In this document: positions 49,279 to 60,999 of the stretch, in pieces | Layout of the letters: every line of letters begins with the position of its first letter | Position numbering within the stretch: position 1 is the first letter of the stretch | NCBI GenBank assembly: GCA_963556495.2 | Contig: OY747700.1 | Span: forward strand, 5,049,020-5,113,019 | DNA: 64,000 bases | Direction: 5' to 3' | Origin: Valencia hispanica | Lineage: Eukaryota > Chordata > Actinopteri > Cyprinodontiformes > Valenciidae | The notes under the pieces: model-generated | Seen by the model: only the letters and a program-made list of their open reading frames with translations | The model's database searches: none | What the model was told of the DNA's origin: nothing | Made by a program: the position numbers and the translations under genes

Positions 49279-51200
49279 ACCAGAGCTTTGTGTTTCTTGG
49301 TTCCACTTCAGGTCTACATCCAGAAGTAGCCCAGGACTGTTTGCACTGTAAGAATCATCTACTGAAGCACATTAAAGGTGGACTTGGCCAAAGGACCACA
49401 ACAATCACTCCAGATTTCTTATTGCTCTGATCTAATTGTCCTAGATTATAAGAATCAACCATGATCTGACCGCTGGTGGAGGGGGCTTTTTTTCTCTATT
49501 GTGTGAAAATGTGATATTTCCAGTTTTGCCTAACCTTCAGGAACTCTGTCTTGCACAAACATTCCCCCCTAACCAGAATAAAGTTTGCAAACACAAACAT
49601 TTTAAGACTGGTCTGTTTTTTTTTTTTTTTGGTAGGGTTTTTTTACAATGCACATTTACAATTTTAATTTCTAGAAATCCATAATTTATAGTTTTTGCGG
49701 TTGACAACCTCAAATCCCAGAGGAGTTGAAAAGGAGGCGTCATGGATGCAGAGCTGTACCAAAAAAGCAGAGAGAGAAGGAGGAAGTTCAACCACCTGTT
49801 CCATCCATTATAATGGGCAAAAATCATAGGTGAAACTCAAAATTAAAGTTCATTTAATTCAGTAATTCAACTTAAAAGGTGAAACTAATGTATGAGACAA
49901 GACTCATCACATGCAAAGTGAGATATTTTCAATCCTTTGTTATAATTTTGAGGATTATGGCTTACAGCTTATGAAAACCCCAAATTCAAAATCTCCGAAA
50001 ATTGAACTCTTATGAAAAGGTTCAATATTTTAGGCTCAAAGTGTGACACTAATCAGCTAATTAATCCAAAACACATAATAGGCCATAAGGTGAACCCGGT
50101 TTTCTTTTAATCTCGTACAGACCTCTGGCATCTATGTACAGTGTGCTTCATAAATAAGTTATACAATAATCGTGGCAAAAATTCATACATTGTTAAATCC
50201 AAACACTCTGTTCTCTGTTCTCAACTTATATCCACAATCATTCAGGTGACTGAGCACAATGGAGATCACCCATCGCTGATCTCATCCTTGGTCCATGAGG
50301 CTGCAGGACCTTCATGATGTGGGAACATTGTTTAAAGGTTTTAACACTAAAGAGTTTAACACTTTAGGCCAAACTGGTTTTAGTGGTTCTTGAGCCAGAA
50401 ACTAACAGCTTCAGATGAGATGGCACTTAGTTCTCTGGCCAAAAACGCACTGAATAACTGGTGGTTTGAGTAGGCACTAGTGGGAGGGCTCTACCTGCTT
50501 TATGGCAACAGCTGATAGGTGGAGCACAGGTCCAATAAACCATCTAAAAAAGTAGCAAAGTCCTATTTCTTTTCCTTTGTTTATGAACTGCCAATGATAA
50601 TACATTCATAGAACCTGCAAAATACACCACCTTGTCAGACGTCATCAGCGAAACACCAGGGTTTATGACCGTTGGAATTCCTCGACAGTGTCAGACATAT
50701 GGAGCGCAATAGCGACAAGCTCCTTTGCCTCAGTGCGATCTTTTGGGGTGGAGGATTTCTCGCCACCCCCTTCAGAGGAAAGATTTGTGGAGGAGGCGTG
50801 GGCGGAGCAAATAGCAATGCCTGATTCAAATTAAAGTGCAACATAGAGTTTTAACCTGAAGAGCGCACCACACCGACCGTTCTAGGCAGAACATTTTTTA
50901 CTAAGATGCCCCAAATACCAAAAATGACTAAACATGTAGACAGCACTGACATACAGTTGATCAAAAACCTTCCTTGGGGTAAGGTTTTAGAACCTGAACC
51001 AGTTTTAAACGTCAAATGTTTTCCCAAACCCATCTGCTGGGTTTTTGTGAAGCCTTTTCTTCAAACCTTCTAGAAAACCTTTAAACGTAAATTTAGTCTC
51101 ACTTTCGTGATTAAGATAATTGTGTACATCAATTTATAATTAAACTTTACCCTTTGCTCTGTTTAAATTCACTGATTTAATGCAGCTCAATTCCATATAG
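49279..51200. other. Intergenic repeats, no gene
   Basis: At about 49825-50120 there is a CAGTAATTCAACTTAAAAGG, GATTATGGCTTACAGCTTAT type sequence that I know as a common fish interspersed repeat. At about 49720-49815 there is a fragment that is the reverse complement of 27712-27800 (CATGGATGCAGAGC). A second related piece is at about 50620-50850. Confidence 0.45.
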
Positions 51201-51257
51201 CAATAGAGAACAGTTCAAAGAAAGAAAAAAAACCCAACCAAGAGGCATGTTTAAATT

Positions 51258-51263
51258 TTTATT
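51258..51263 (-). terminator. Candidate polyadenylation signal for the TRPV gene
   Basis: AATAAA on the minus strand, 208 bases past the inferred stop codon. Another is at 51295-51300. Confidence 0.4.
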
Positions 51264-51470
51264 TATTAAAAAAAGTGAGCAATTTTCCACAGCATTTATT
51301 TAAAAGTCTGAACTAGTGAGCAACACCTACTATATTTCTAACAGAGCCTGTGCAAAAACATTTTTAAAGGAAACATTTTAATTAGTGCTTAGAACATGTG
51401 AGAACAAAGACTTAAAAGAAAAAATACTAAGTTTAAAAGTTTACATATAAAGCAAGCCAAGCAGAATAAA

Positions 51471-54400
51471 CTACGCTAAAAAACGATCCTCCTCTATTGG
51501 TGCCAGACAGGTCGAAGGCTTCCCAGAAACGCATTTAGGGTTCATGAGCTCACTGGAAAAATAAAACAAATAAAGTTCAGAGCTATTAAAGCAGCTGAAG
51601 TATAGAAGAAAAAAAAAAAAAAAAAAAAGAATTTTACATCAATCCTTGTGTCGTGGTTTTCTTTTCAGGGTCTTCTTCCAGCTTCATGCAGAGATCAGCC
51701 CTCCATTTAGTCCAGTTCCTTTCAGTCACCCTGAAGGCAAAAAACAAACTCACTGATCACCTCCGACTGCTACAAGGGATTCGCAAGAGTGAATTTTAAC
51801 CCCTCAATTTTGTAAAATTAGATATAGGCGGTTTGTCATCTCCATTTCAACATTGCACCTTAGTTTAAATTTAGGTATGAAGCAAATTAGTAACAGGCAC
51901 TTATGAAAAAATAAAAATCTTAAATCTCAGTATGTTGATCATTTTATAATTGCTGCTATTGGTCAAACAAGTCTTTGAAATAGATACATTTTCAAAACCA
52001 CCATTGTTTTATGACTAGTGTTTCAAATAAAACTCAGTGCTACACATTGAAATTTAACAGGTTTTACTGAAAAATTCCAATGGTCTCACAAGCTCTCATG
52101 ATAAAAATTGTACACCACCATGTTTGATTAAATGCAGCACAGAATTTACAACTTCTACGATTTCAGTAGACTACTAAATGGTCATGCCTTTAGTTCTGTG
52201 TTGCTAAACCACCAGGATTCTGTTCACAAGTCTATCCTGATGCAGTCATCCATTAGTAAGTCTGAATCTGAGCCAAGTTATACAAATTTAAAAAAAGAAA
52301 TGCACAGACAGTTTGAGTTTCAGTCAAATTCAATGCTTCCCCATCTAGTGTGCACTGCTTACATGAACCAGGTGTAGTTCACACCATGACCACTTGATGG
52401 CAATAAAGCATCTCTAATGGTATCCATAGGAGAGGCATATGCATAGACTATTGATTGTATTCAGACCAGAACGACAATCTTCTAAACTTGTACATGCAAC
52501 AAGAGAGTCAAATCTTCACAAACACATCTCAGACATTCCCTCCATGCAGCAGATTTAGATACTTGCAGCAATATTTACGTGATAAATCTGAGACCCGTAT
52601 TCTGGTTGTTCAGGCAGATCGTTTCAGACACTCTGGAATGCAGCTTGGTTTTCAGCCACCTTGGTAGGGCCCTTTCCATGTCCAAGATTGCAAAAGCTCT
52701 CTGAAAAGAATAAAGCTGGGATGCAGAAGCTTACAGGCAAGTTTGTAAGTAAACGTTCACGTCGGGGAATCTAGAAACAGATCTTAGAGAATATTCTTTG
52801 AAAAGGCTCAACCTAAACCTAGTCTTTAAAAACCAGCCCCACCAAGAGTAGTATATTGTTGCCTCTACAATGAAATGTCACCTGCAGGTTCCAGATGGTC
52901 TCGCTTTGCTCAGAGATTCTCTCGACAGTGTTGCCCATCAGAGCGATGAGCATGTTGAGCATCAGGATGTAAGTGATGACGATGTAGCAGATGAGGAGGA
53001 TGTAGAAGATGGCCTTGTACTGAACGTGATCGGTGAACTCCAGGTTGCCCATTCCAATTGTGAACTTGAACAGCTCCATCATTGCGTACCCCATATCTTC
53101 ATAACCCTGCTTATTGCAGTCAGGGGGTGCCCCATTAAAGCTCCTTTCTGCTACTATAGTAGCATTTGTTTTCATGGGTCCAGATGGGTCATTTATGAGT
53201 GCAACAACAGCTGTTGAGGTAGAGATATGAAGTTATAGGGTGAGAATGGTTGCATAGTCTGAATAATGGGTTTTGAAGTTTTACCAGAGGCAAATCCAAA
53301 CAGCAGAACACTGTAAATGCATAAGAAATGAAGCAGGTCGCCCAGGATCATCTGCAGAGGAACACGCATACCATTAACCAGGCCATAACATCTCAGGCTG
53401 AACCTTCTGTTGCTAAAGCCTTACCCTTTCCATCATGATGTTGTAGATCCCCAGCTGCCTGGATCCTCTGGCGTAATACAGAACGCCGACCCAGGCCAAA
53501 GCTAGAGACAGCACAAGGAGTCCAACATATTCCTGATAGCCACAGCAGTACACGACTGCACACAGCAACAGGAGGGCAGCTTGCAAGAAACTGAAAAGAG
53601 GGTGAAGGCATACATTATTCTCTGCCCTCATGTAAAGATCCACCCCAGAATGTACAATACAAATATTAAACTTCTCCATTTTAGGTGTAGGGTTCTAGAT
53701 GACCCATTGGAACCTTGAAGTCCTGCTGAGGACCCTTCACCTGCGGAGAAGCTGATGCGGAGGCCCTGGCAAATCTTGTTTGCTTAAACTGGCATTTGGG
53801 AGACAAGGAATTTATTTGTTGTAGGATTAGTTGAAAGATACTTTCGTCTTAAAGCAGTGCTGGCCTCAACCCAGTGTTTGCACTGGAATGAAACTCCATA
53901 GTTTAGTTTTCTATTAGGCAACAAGGGCTGGGAAAAGTTGGCTTTAAGCCTCCTATCCCTTTCAAACATTGGATCTTGCCCTGGTTGAGATGAGCTGGGG
54001 TGTTTCAGGCTTATAGTTAGAGTGGCTTAGGTCATCCTGAGCCATCTCTGTAGTTATGCTGCTATAGGCTCAGACTGCTGGAGGACAGACTGACCACTCT
54101 TCTCAAATTTTCTCTCCTACTACTCTCCAGTCTTATCATTTGCTGTCATCTTTGTTTTCTCCGTGTTTTTCTCTCCATAGAAGCTACAGCTGGTCTGGTC
54201 TCCTGCGATCTTGTTGGAGGGCAACAGCTGGGATAATGCTCCCAGCAACTGATCGTCCTCTGTGTCCTGTCATATAGAAAGTACTCTTACATCAGTTCTG
54301 CTCCGTCTTCTTGAACCCCCAGATGGTCGTTGCAGATGGCCGCTCGTACTGAGCCTGGTTCCGCTGAAGGTTTCTTCCTGTTAAAGGGTTTTCCCCTCTC

Positions 54401-57400
54401 CACTGTCTCTACATGCTTGCTCAGTAAGATTGAGTGCTGTGAAGTCAACGCAGGAGAGTGTTGCTAAATGTTCCACAAGTCAGTGGCTCGATGCAATTAG
54501 TCTTGTTTCCTTAAACTTTTTAAGTGACTGAAATAATGAACTGAAGGAATTGGAATGCATATACGATTGAATTGAAATTACTTGTAAAGTGGCTTGAGAT
54601 GACATGTGTTATACAAATAACAGGAGGCAAGCGCCAGACAGATCCATCTGTAGCCCAACAAAGGCTGCACAATCCATTGCGAATAGTCATTTATGCGCAT
54701 ACAACAGTCATTTTGACTAGAGTTATGGGGTGCCAATGGTAAAATTAGTCAAAAATTAAACGTCAGTAATTCATTACTTAGCCTGTGAAGAGAAAAACTA
54801 GATTGTTTAGTTTGAAGCCAAATACTTGGGTAGCATCTTGCAAGCTAAATACTTTGATTCAAAGTAGGTGTTTAGCTTGTCAACTCATTTTGTTTTAAAC
54901 TGACATTTATAAATGAACATTGGTGCCAATAGGACTGAAATATGAACCCCCATTTTTTTTATGACAGGATAAACAACTCAAATTATTGCTGTTAATGTTT
55001 GACTGTAGCTTTACAAACGACCCCTCATACGGTCCAGTCTGGAAATCATGCATAATTTTGAGCAGCATTAGAGTTTTTACTGGCTAAGGAAGTCTTGCTG
55101 ACTTTAAAGACTGGTGGACTCAATGAGCACGTAAATAAGTTGCACCAATTAAAGATTTGCTCTTCCTTTCCACCAACTGACTGCTAAATTGAACTTTTGT
55201 GATTCATCTAGGAGCAGATTCTCAGCAGTCTGAAGGAGAGTTGAGGCTACACAGCAAATGCATGAAAAGAAATTCATACTTACAACAGAATGTCACTGAA
55301 TCCATTAATGAACAAAGTTCTCATTTTGGGGGGGGTCCTCTGCAAATGAGTAATCTAAGGACCAGAAGATCCAACTGTTAATTCTGCCTCTGCTTTATTA
55401 TTTGAATAATAAATTAATGTCTTACCGATTTGTAAAGAAACCTCACAGCTACAAGGATTATGTATAGTTCACCCACAGAAAGGAAGAAGTCCACCAGGTT
55501 GTTAATCGGAAAAGGCGGCTATTGGTAAAGCAGAGAGTTTTGGTTCAAGATGCAGAGAGTTTAGTTGCCATTTTCCCTGCACCTTACCTCTCCTTCTCTT
55601 CTGAACAAGGCCACGGAGGTGAAGATGCCCAGGTACAACATGTAAAGCAGGAAATTCAGCATGAATAGCTTGGAAGCAAATTTCTTCCACTTCTTGAGTA
55701 TGAGACTCTGAAGAGGTTCGATCTGCAGCATCTCAGGGCGATTCTGAAACGGCAAACATCTCGGATGTCTAAACCGGATCGTTTATAGAGGTGCGTCGGT
55801 GGCCGAAGGTGTAGCAAAACTAACCGGCTTGTCACTTTTAAAGAGGATTATCTCCAGCACAGAGTTGTTTTCATCCGTGTCGATGGAGCTGATGTCGTAA
55901 AGCGACGAGCGAACAGGTCCGTAGGCCCATCGCGTGAACTTCCTGGACAGAGGCCTCGTGTCTTCATCCATGAATTCCCGACTCAACATGTGGTTCAACA
56001 ACTGGGGGGGGGGGCACAAAACAAAACCTTACGATGCATTTCAGATAATGGTTTTCTTTTTAATGCAAAAATCAGACCAGCCTTACCCCAATTTTACCAA
56101 GCTTGGCTGCCAACTTCAGTGGAGTCAGACCTTTGTTGTTCTCCAGCGACTCCAGCTGGACGTCTTTGTTGAGCTTGTAGTGCTGAACAAGGATCATGTC
56201 ATACATGTTTGCAACCATGTCTGTGTTTTCCGTCGTGTTATCTGCTATCACCACCAGCGTGTGCAACACTGTGTTTCCTTCAGAGTCTCGGTCAGTCGGA
56301 TCGGCTCTCCTGTAAGGGTTGTCCATGAGAAACAACACCGTTTGTGGCTGGTTGGTGCAGGCGGCCAGGGATAGAGGCAGCTCTCCTGTTGGGAAACGAG
56401 TTGGGATAAACAGACGAGATTATTTTGTCCACTTTTTATGATTTTCAAAAGGGCAGACCCAGCAGCAGAGGAATTTACCTTGGGTTAACAGTTTTACGTC
56501 CCTTTGGCGGTATGTTATATACAGTCGTGGCCAAAAGTTGAGAATTACATAAATATTGGAAAATGGAAAAGTTGCTGCTTAAGTTTTTATAATGGCAATC
56601 TGCATATACTCCAGAATGTTATGAACAGTGATCAGATGAATTGCATAGTCCTTTGCCATGAAAAGTCCACTGCATTTCATTGCTGTCATTAAAGGACCTG
56701 CTTAGATCATTTCAGTAATCGTCTTGTTAACTCAGGTGAGAATGTTGACGAGCACAAGGCTGGAGATCATTATGTCAGGCTGATTGGGTTAGAATGGCAG
56801 ACTTGAAATGTTAAAGGAGGGTGATGCTTGAAATCATTGTTCTTCCATTGTTAACCATGGTGACCTGCAGAGAAACGTGCGCAGCCATCATTGCGTTGCA
56901 TAAAAATAGCTTCACAGGCAAGGATATTGTGGCTACTAAAATTGAACCTAAATCAACAATTTATAGGATTATCAAGAACTTCAATGAAAGAGGTTCAATT
57001 CTTGTTAAGAAGGCTTCAGGGCGTCCAAGAAAGTCCAGCAAGCGCCAGGATCGTCTCCTAAAGAGGATTCAGCTGCGGGATCGGAGTGCCACCAGTGCAG
57101 AGCTTGCTCAGGAATGCCAGCAGGGAGGTGTGAGCGCTTCTGCACGCACAGTGAGGCGAAGACTTTTGGAAGATGGCCTGGTGTCAAGAAGGGCAGCAAA
57201 GAACCAACTTCTCTCCCAAAAAAAACATCATGGACAGATTGATCTTCTGCAGAAAGTCTGGTGAATGGACTGCTGAGGACTGGGGCAAAGTCATATTCTC
57301 CCATGAAGCCTCTTTCCGATTGTTTGGGGAATCTGGAAAAAGGCTTGTCTGGAGAAGAGAAGGTGAGCGCTACCATCAGTCCTGTGTCATGCCAACAGTA

Positions 57401-60400
57401 AAGCATCCTGAGACCATTCATGTGTGGGGTTGCTTCTCATCCAAGGGAGCCACAAACATGAAGCTATTTTATTGGAATTCCACGAGAGACCAATACAATA
57501 AAAAAAATGTTTGGAATCATGTATGATTTTCGTTCCACTTCTCACGTGTACACCACTTTGTTTTGGTCTTTCACGTGGAATTCCAATAAAATTGATTCAT
57601 GTTTGTGGCTGTAATGTGACAAAATGTGGAAAAGTTCAAGGGGGCCGAATACTTTTGCAAGCCACTGTAGATGTCATGTAATTGTCAATAAAAGCCTTTG
57701 AAACGTATAAAGTGCTTGTAATTATATTTCAGTACATCACAGAAACTGAAAAAGATCCAAAAGTAGTTTTGCAGCAAACTTTGAAAACTAATATTTGTGT
57801 CATTCTCAAAACTTTTGGCCACAACTGTACGTGTTAGATATCATTGGAAAGCTGAGTTTCCAATGATAAATGGTGATTAAAGGATAAAATCATAAATGTA
57901 GAGTCTATATACACACTATGCAGAAGGCGCATATCAATGACAGAATAAAGCCATCTCAAACAAAAACTGTCTTTATGTCTACAAAGTGTCCAGAGTAGAG
58001 CTGAAGATCTTTGGCCGAACCAGTCGGGTAATTTCTATCATTGTCTACGGGCTCAGGTTTTAGTGGTCAGCTGATCATCTCATTAGCGCAAACAAGATGC
58101 AAAATGGATGTTGGTGGTAAAACAGAGGTTAGCTGCTGGTGAATGGGGTTTTGTTTGCAAATTATTTAATCTAATAAGTAGGCCTTCAGTTTTTTGTGTT
58201 TATGCATGTGAGCCTAATTGACAGTACTCATTTCTTAAGGCTGCAGACTTAAAAGTTACAAATCGACATGCCTTGATATTCATAAGCAGGGCCTCATTTA
58301 TCATTTTAGGCTTCAGATAATAAGCCTAATTGACAGGAATTTCAATTTGTCCAGTAAATTGAAAACCTGCCGGTCACGTTGTCCGGTGCCATTTTTTTCC
58401 TAGTAGAAACCCTGATGTGTGACTTTTGAATAATGTCTGGCTGTAATCGGGTTTGAGCTTTAATAAGCTGTCAAAATATACTCTTTGGGCTCGGGCTGAA
58501 TTCTCTCAGGCTCAACTTTTAAGGCCCAATTACAGCTCTAGTCCAGTGGATGTCCTCCATTAAAATAGCTAGTCCACAACAACTCTTCTGTCCATAAGCC
58601 AAAGTAATCTGCTGCTGAAAACGGTCGCGATTTCCTTACAAAATTATCAGACCCATCGTTAGCGCGCTCATATTAGCCTAAAAATTACACAGCACCCTTC
58701 TTAGTAGTGATGAGTCTGTTGAGAACGAAATGGCTCTTCGAAGTGCCCGATCGGAGCCAGACAGGAGCCCAGCTCGATTGTGTTCAAGCTGCACTTTGGG
58801 AGTGGGGGTACAGACACAGATGGCGCCAGAAACAAACAGGAGGATGTACGAGGAGGAAAACAACAAAAAAAGCACGACAGACAAAACGTGCTGTGAAGGT
58901 GACAGCAAAATTTGGAGGAATTTCAATTACACTGATGATTCAATGGCAGCGTGTAGAGCAGTGGTCTCCAACCCCGGTCCTCGAGAGCTGGTGTCCTGCA
59001 GATTTTAGATGCATCCAACACAGCTTAATAAAATGAATTGCTCGTTAGCAGGCTATGGCCAAACTTCATGGCATGCTGAAGAGAATTCAATCATTTGATT
59101 CCGCTGTGTTGGAGCAGGGATGCGTCTAAAACCTTCTGGACAGGAGCTCTTGAGGACCGGGGTTGGAGACCCCTAGTGTGGAGGATGCAAAGTTAATTTT
59201 GGCTGACAACCGCATCAAATAATCTTCTTTACTGCCTTCAAAAGTCCAGATTAATAGCCTACAGCACCCTCTGCAGGTTGCGTTGGGTCAGTACATTACA
59301 ACATAACTTACACAGGCTTGAGCGAGCCCCCCCCCCCCCATTGGCACCAGGCCTGTAACGGGGCTAGTTTGTATTAACATTTTGGATTCATTGGCAACAA
59401 TTTAAACTCCAACTGAGATTTCGCCAAACGAAAAAGGGAGGTGGGGAATCATGTCCTACAGTCTTGAGACTAGATCAGAAACCTGAAAGAATATTAGGTT
59501 TCCCCACCAAAATAAAAGCCCCATCCTGCACCCCGCTGGAAAAACGTCCCGTTGGCTTTGGCTTGGACATCTGCTCCCTTCGCCACCAGCAGCTTCACGT
59601 AGCCAAGCCTCCTCCTTTCAATGGCGACATGCAAGGCAGTTTGACCTGTAGCAGAGTGCAGCAGAGGACAGGTTCATGGTCAACCGAGAGAAACGCAACA
59701 AGAGAGTACTTTTTACTTGAGTAAAGTTTCTGGCTACTCTACCCACAGCAAATACTGAGTGCTTGTTTTAACCAAAAATGCATGAGATGAACACAGTTTG
59801 TTGAAGTGAGACCTCTGGTTTCTACACAAGCATCATTTACCATCTACTGAGGCCGTTGTGCCATTTGGAGGTTGAGTGGGGTCACCTGACCCTGCTCTAC
59901 TATACACACACACACACTTTACCTACTGCAAGTACTGGTTTAATTAGTTTTACTGGAAAAAAAAAAGTTTGGAAATTAAAAACATTCTCAGTAATGTCAC
60001 ATTTCTATTTATTTGAATCTTCAGAATCTGCGCAACTTTGTCCATTTACATATTTTTTAAATGTTAAATTATGTTAATCTCAAAACAAGTACTCAGTAGT
60101 TGAGTAGCCTTTTTTACTAAATACTTTTTGGATAACTACTTTGTACTTTTACTTGAGTACAATTTTGTCTACTCTACCCACCTCTGCATCCATCACCTGA
60201 TTCAGATAACCCAATCATCTCCAGTGTGACACCAAGCAGACTAAACGCCCTTTGTTTCCCCAGATAGAGGTAATCAGGAGCAATAGTTGCTCATTAATCC
60301 TGCGTCTCCTCACCTTTGTAACAAGGATCTCGATAAGCTGCATTGATCAGAGTTTCTAAGTCACCAGTCATCTCGGCGATATCCAGAAGAATGCCAATAG

Positions 60401-60988
60401 TGTGGTTCGTGCCATCTTTCAGGTTCAGCAGAGCTTTGAGGAGCGCCGTTTTCCCAGTGGCTTTATCTGTAATCCAAAGAACACGTTTCTGTTGCGTTAG
60501 TATATTAAAAGTGCTTAAAAACTGATCAGCTTGTTGTAAACTAGGAATCTCCTCGATCACATCTGAACCTGCAAACAGGTAATCAACCTCACACAGGACA
60601 GCTGCTGCCTCCCCTTCAGTAACAGCAGCCCCACCTCCACCATAATTGGAGGGGCCTCCACCCTACTTGCCTGTTACATCTGGGCTTGACAGCAGCTTGT
60701 TTTGATCTCGTAGGAACTCAAGCAGACCAGCCAGCTGTTGAACATCTCCCTGAGAAACTGCTTTAAAGATTCTGTCCTTGGTGAAGTCTTTGTCTTCGAT
60801 GATTGGATCCCAGCTGAAGCACAAGTGTTAGAAATAAACTGAGATGTTAACAAACCCCATTAGTCAGAAAATACACTAGAAAATAACTAGTTAGACCTAA
60901 AGCAGGAGCTATTCAGCAGGACGATAACTTACGGCAGTGGAGTGAAGCTGTCCATGACCACAGAAGATGACTCTGAGCTGTCCTTCAT
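51471..60988 (-). CDS. TRPV1-4-type vanilloid TRP channel (15 coding exons)
   Basis: A tetrameric, Ca2+-permeable cation channel of the plasma membrane. Exons 5' to 3': 60988-60933, 60813-60671, 60466-60314, 59645-59508, 56385-56087, 56001-55825, 55743-55588, 55518-55426, 55339-55284, 53590-53425, 53351-53285, 53210-52882, 52700-52579, 51730-51638, 51552-51471. They total 2130 nt with matching phases, or 709 residues plus stop. Ankyrin repeats span about residues 40-300, with the ATP-site lysines in [16 protein letters not shown] kept. S1 lies in [21 protein letters not shown]5 in [17 protein letters not shown], the filter is [10 protein letters not shown]6 is [12 protein letters not shown], and the TRP box is IWNLQRA. 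Exon 2 uses a GC donor (ACAG|GCAAGT). The N-terminus is shorter than in TRPV1 (839 residues in human), and an exon further 5' is possible. Filter and TRP box fit TRPV1-4, not TRPV5/6. I cannot choose the orthologue, though TRPV1/2 are closest in the filter. Confidence 0.93.
53995..54625 (+). mobile_element. LINE 3'-UTR fragment in TRPV intron
   Basis: The plus strand matches, in order, the complement of 31400-32110: a GTCATCCTGAGCCATCTCTG block, AGACTGCTGGAGGACAGAC, and a TTGAGATGACATGTGTTATA tail. It is a 3' end of the L2 subfamily, antisense to the host gene. Confidence 0.75.
54727..55025. mobile_element. Short copy of the AT-rich palindromic element (TRPV intron)
   Basis: The left end GGGGTGCCAATGGTAAAATT and right end TGTAGCTTTACAAACGACCCC are inverted relatives. 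Near the right end lies ATGACAGGATAAACAACTC. The inside has a TTTGAAGCCAAATACTT unit. It is about 300 bp, without the array seen at 46657. Confidence 0.7.
56522..57827 (+). mobile_element. Tc1-like transposon, broken, in TRPV intron
   Basis: The ends CAGTCGTGGCCAAAAGTTGA and CAAAACTTTTGGCCACAACTG are inverted repeats flanked by TA on both sides (56520-56521, 57828-57829), as for Tc1/mariner. The transposase frames are 56821-57264 and 57173-57526. The first has a helix-turn-helix region with the [12 protein letters not shown] linker and SARTVRRRL. The second, in another frame, has [12 protein letters not shown] and [11 protein letters not shown]. The first catalytic Asp position reads His (FSHEASF instead of FSDE). 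The C-terminal part with the last Asp/Glu is missing, replaced by an inverted-repeat segment and a different Tc1 3' end (see findings). The element is inactive. Confidence 0.9.
57450..57609. repeat. Inverted repeat inside the Tc1 element
   Basis: The arms at about 57450-57492 and 57565-57609 are near-perfect complements (shared core TTTTATTGGAATTCCACG). The spacer is about 70 bp. Confidence 0.85.
57831..58950. other. TRPV intron, nothing recognised
   Basis: The 82-109-codon frames at 58678-59036 on both strands overlap each other and a MITE. I see no exon features. Confidence 0.4.
58959..59175. mobile_element. hAT-like MITE, 217 bp (TRPV intron)
   Basis: The ends CAGTGGTCTCCAACCCCGGT and ACCGGGGTTGGAGACCCCTA are inverted. 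The flanks GTGTAGAG (58951-58958) and GTGTGGAG (59176-59183) form an 8-bp duplication with one mismatch. Degenerate relatives are at 24130 and 29415. Confidence 0.85.
59700..60190. repeat. TRPV intron with ACTTTTACTTGAGTA-type repeat
   Basis: TACTTGAGTAAAGTTTCTGG at 59714, and TTTTACTTGAGTACAATTTT with CTACTCTACCCACC at about 60145-60185, resemble the sequence at 35600-36300. A short (CA)n lies at about 59903-59917. Confidence 0.4.
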
Positions 60989-60999
60989 GAAGCCATAGA

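Noticed and set aside
48975..49430. 151-codon plus-strand ORF
   Set aside because: It is opened by a G-run (Gly tract) inside a hAT-like MITE and reads out into flanking DNA, so it is not a gene.
52132..52377. 81-codon plus-strand ORF within the TRPV gene
   Set aside because: It lies in an intron antisense to the channel gene and has no recognisable content.
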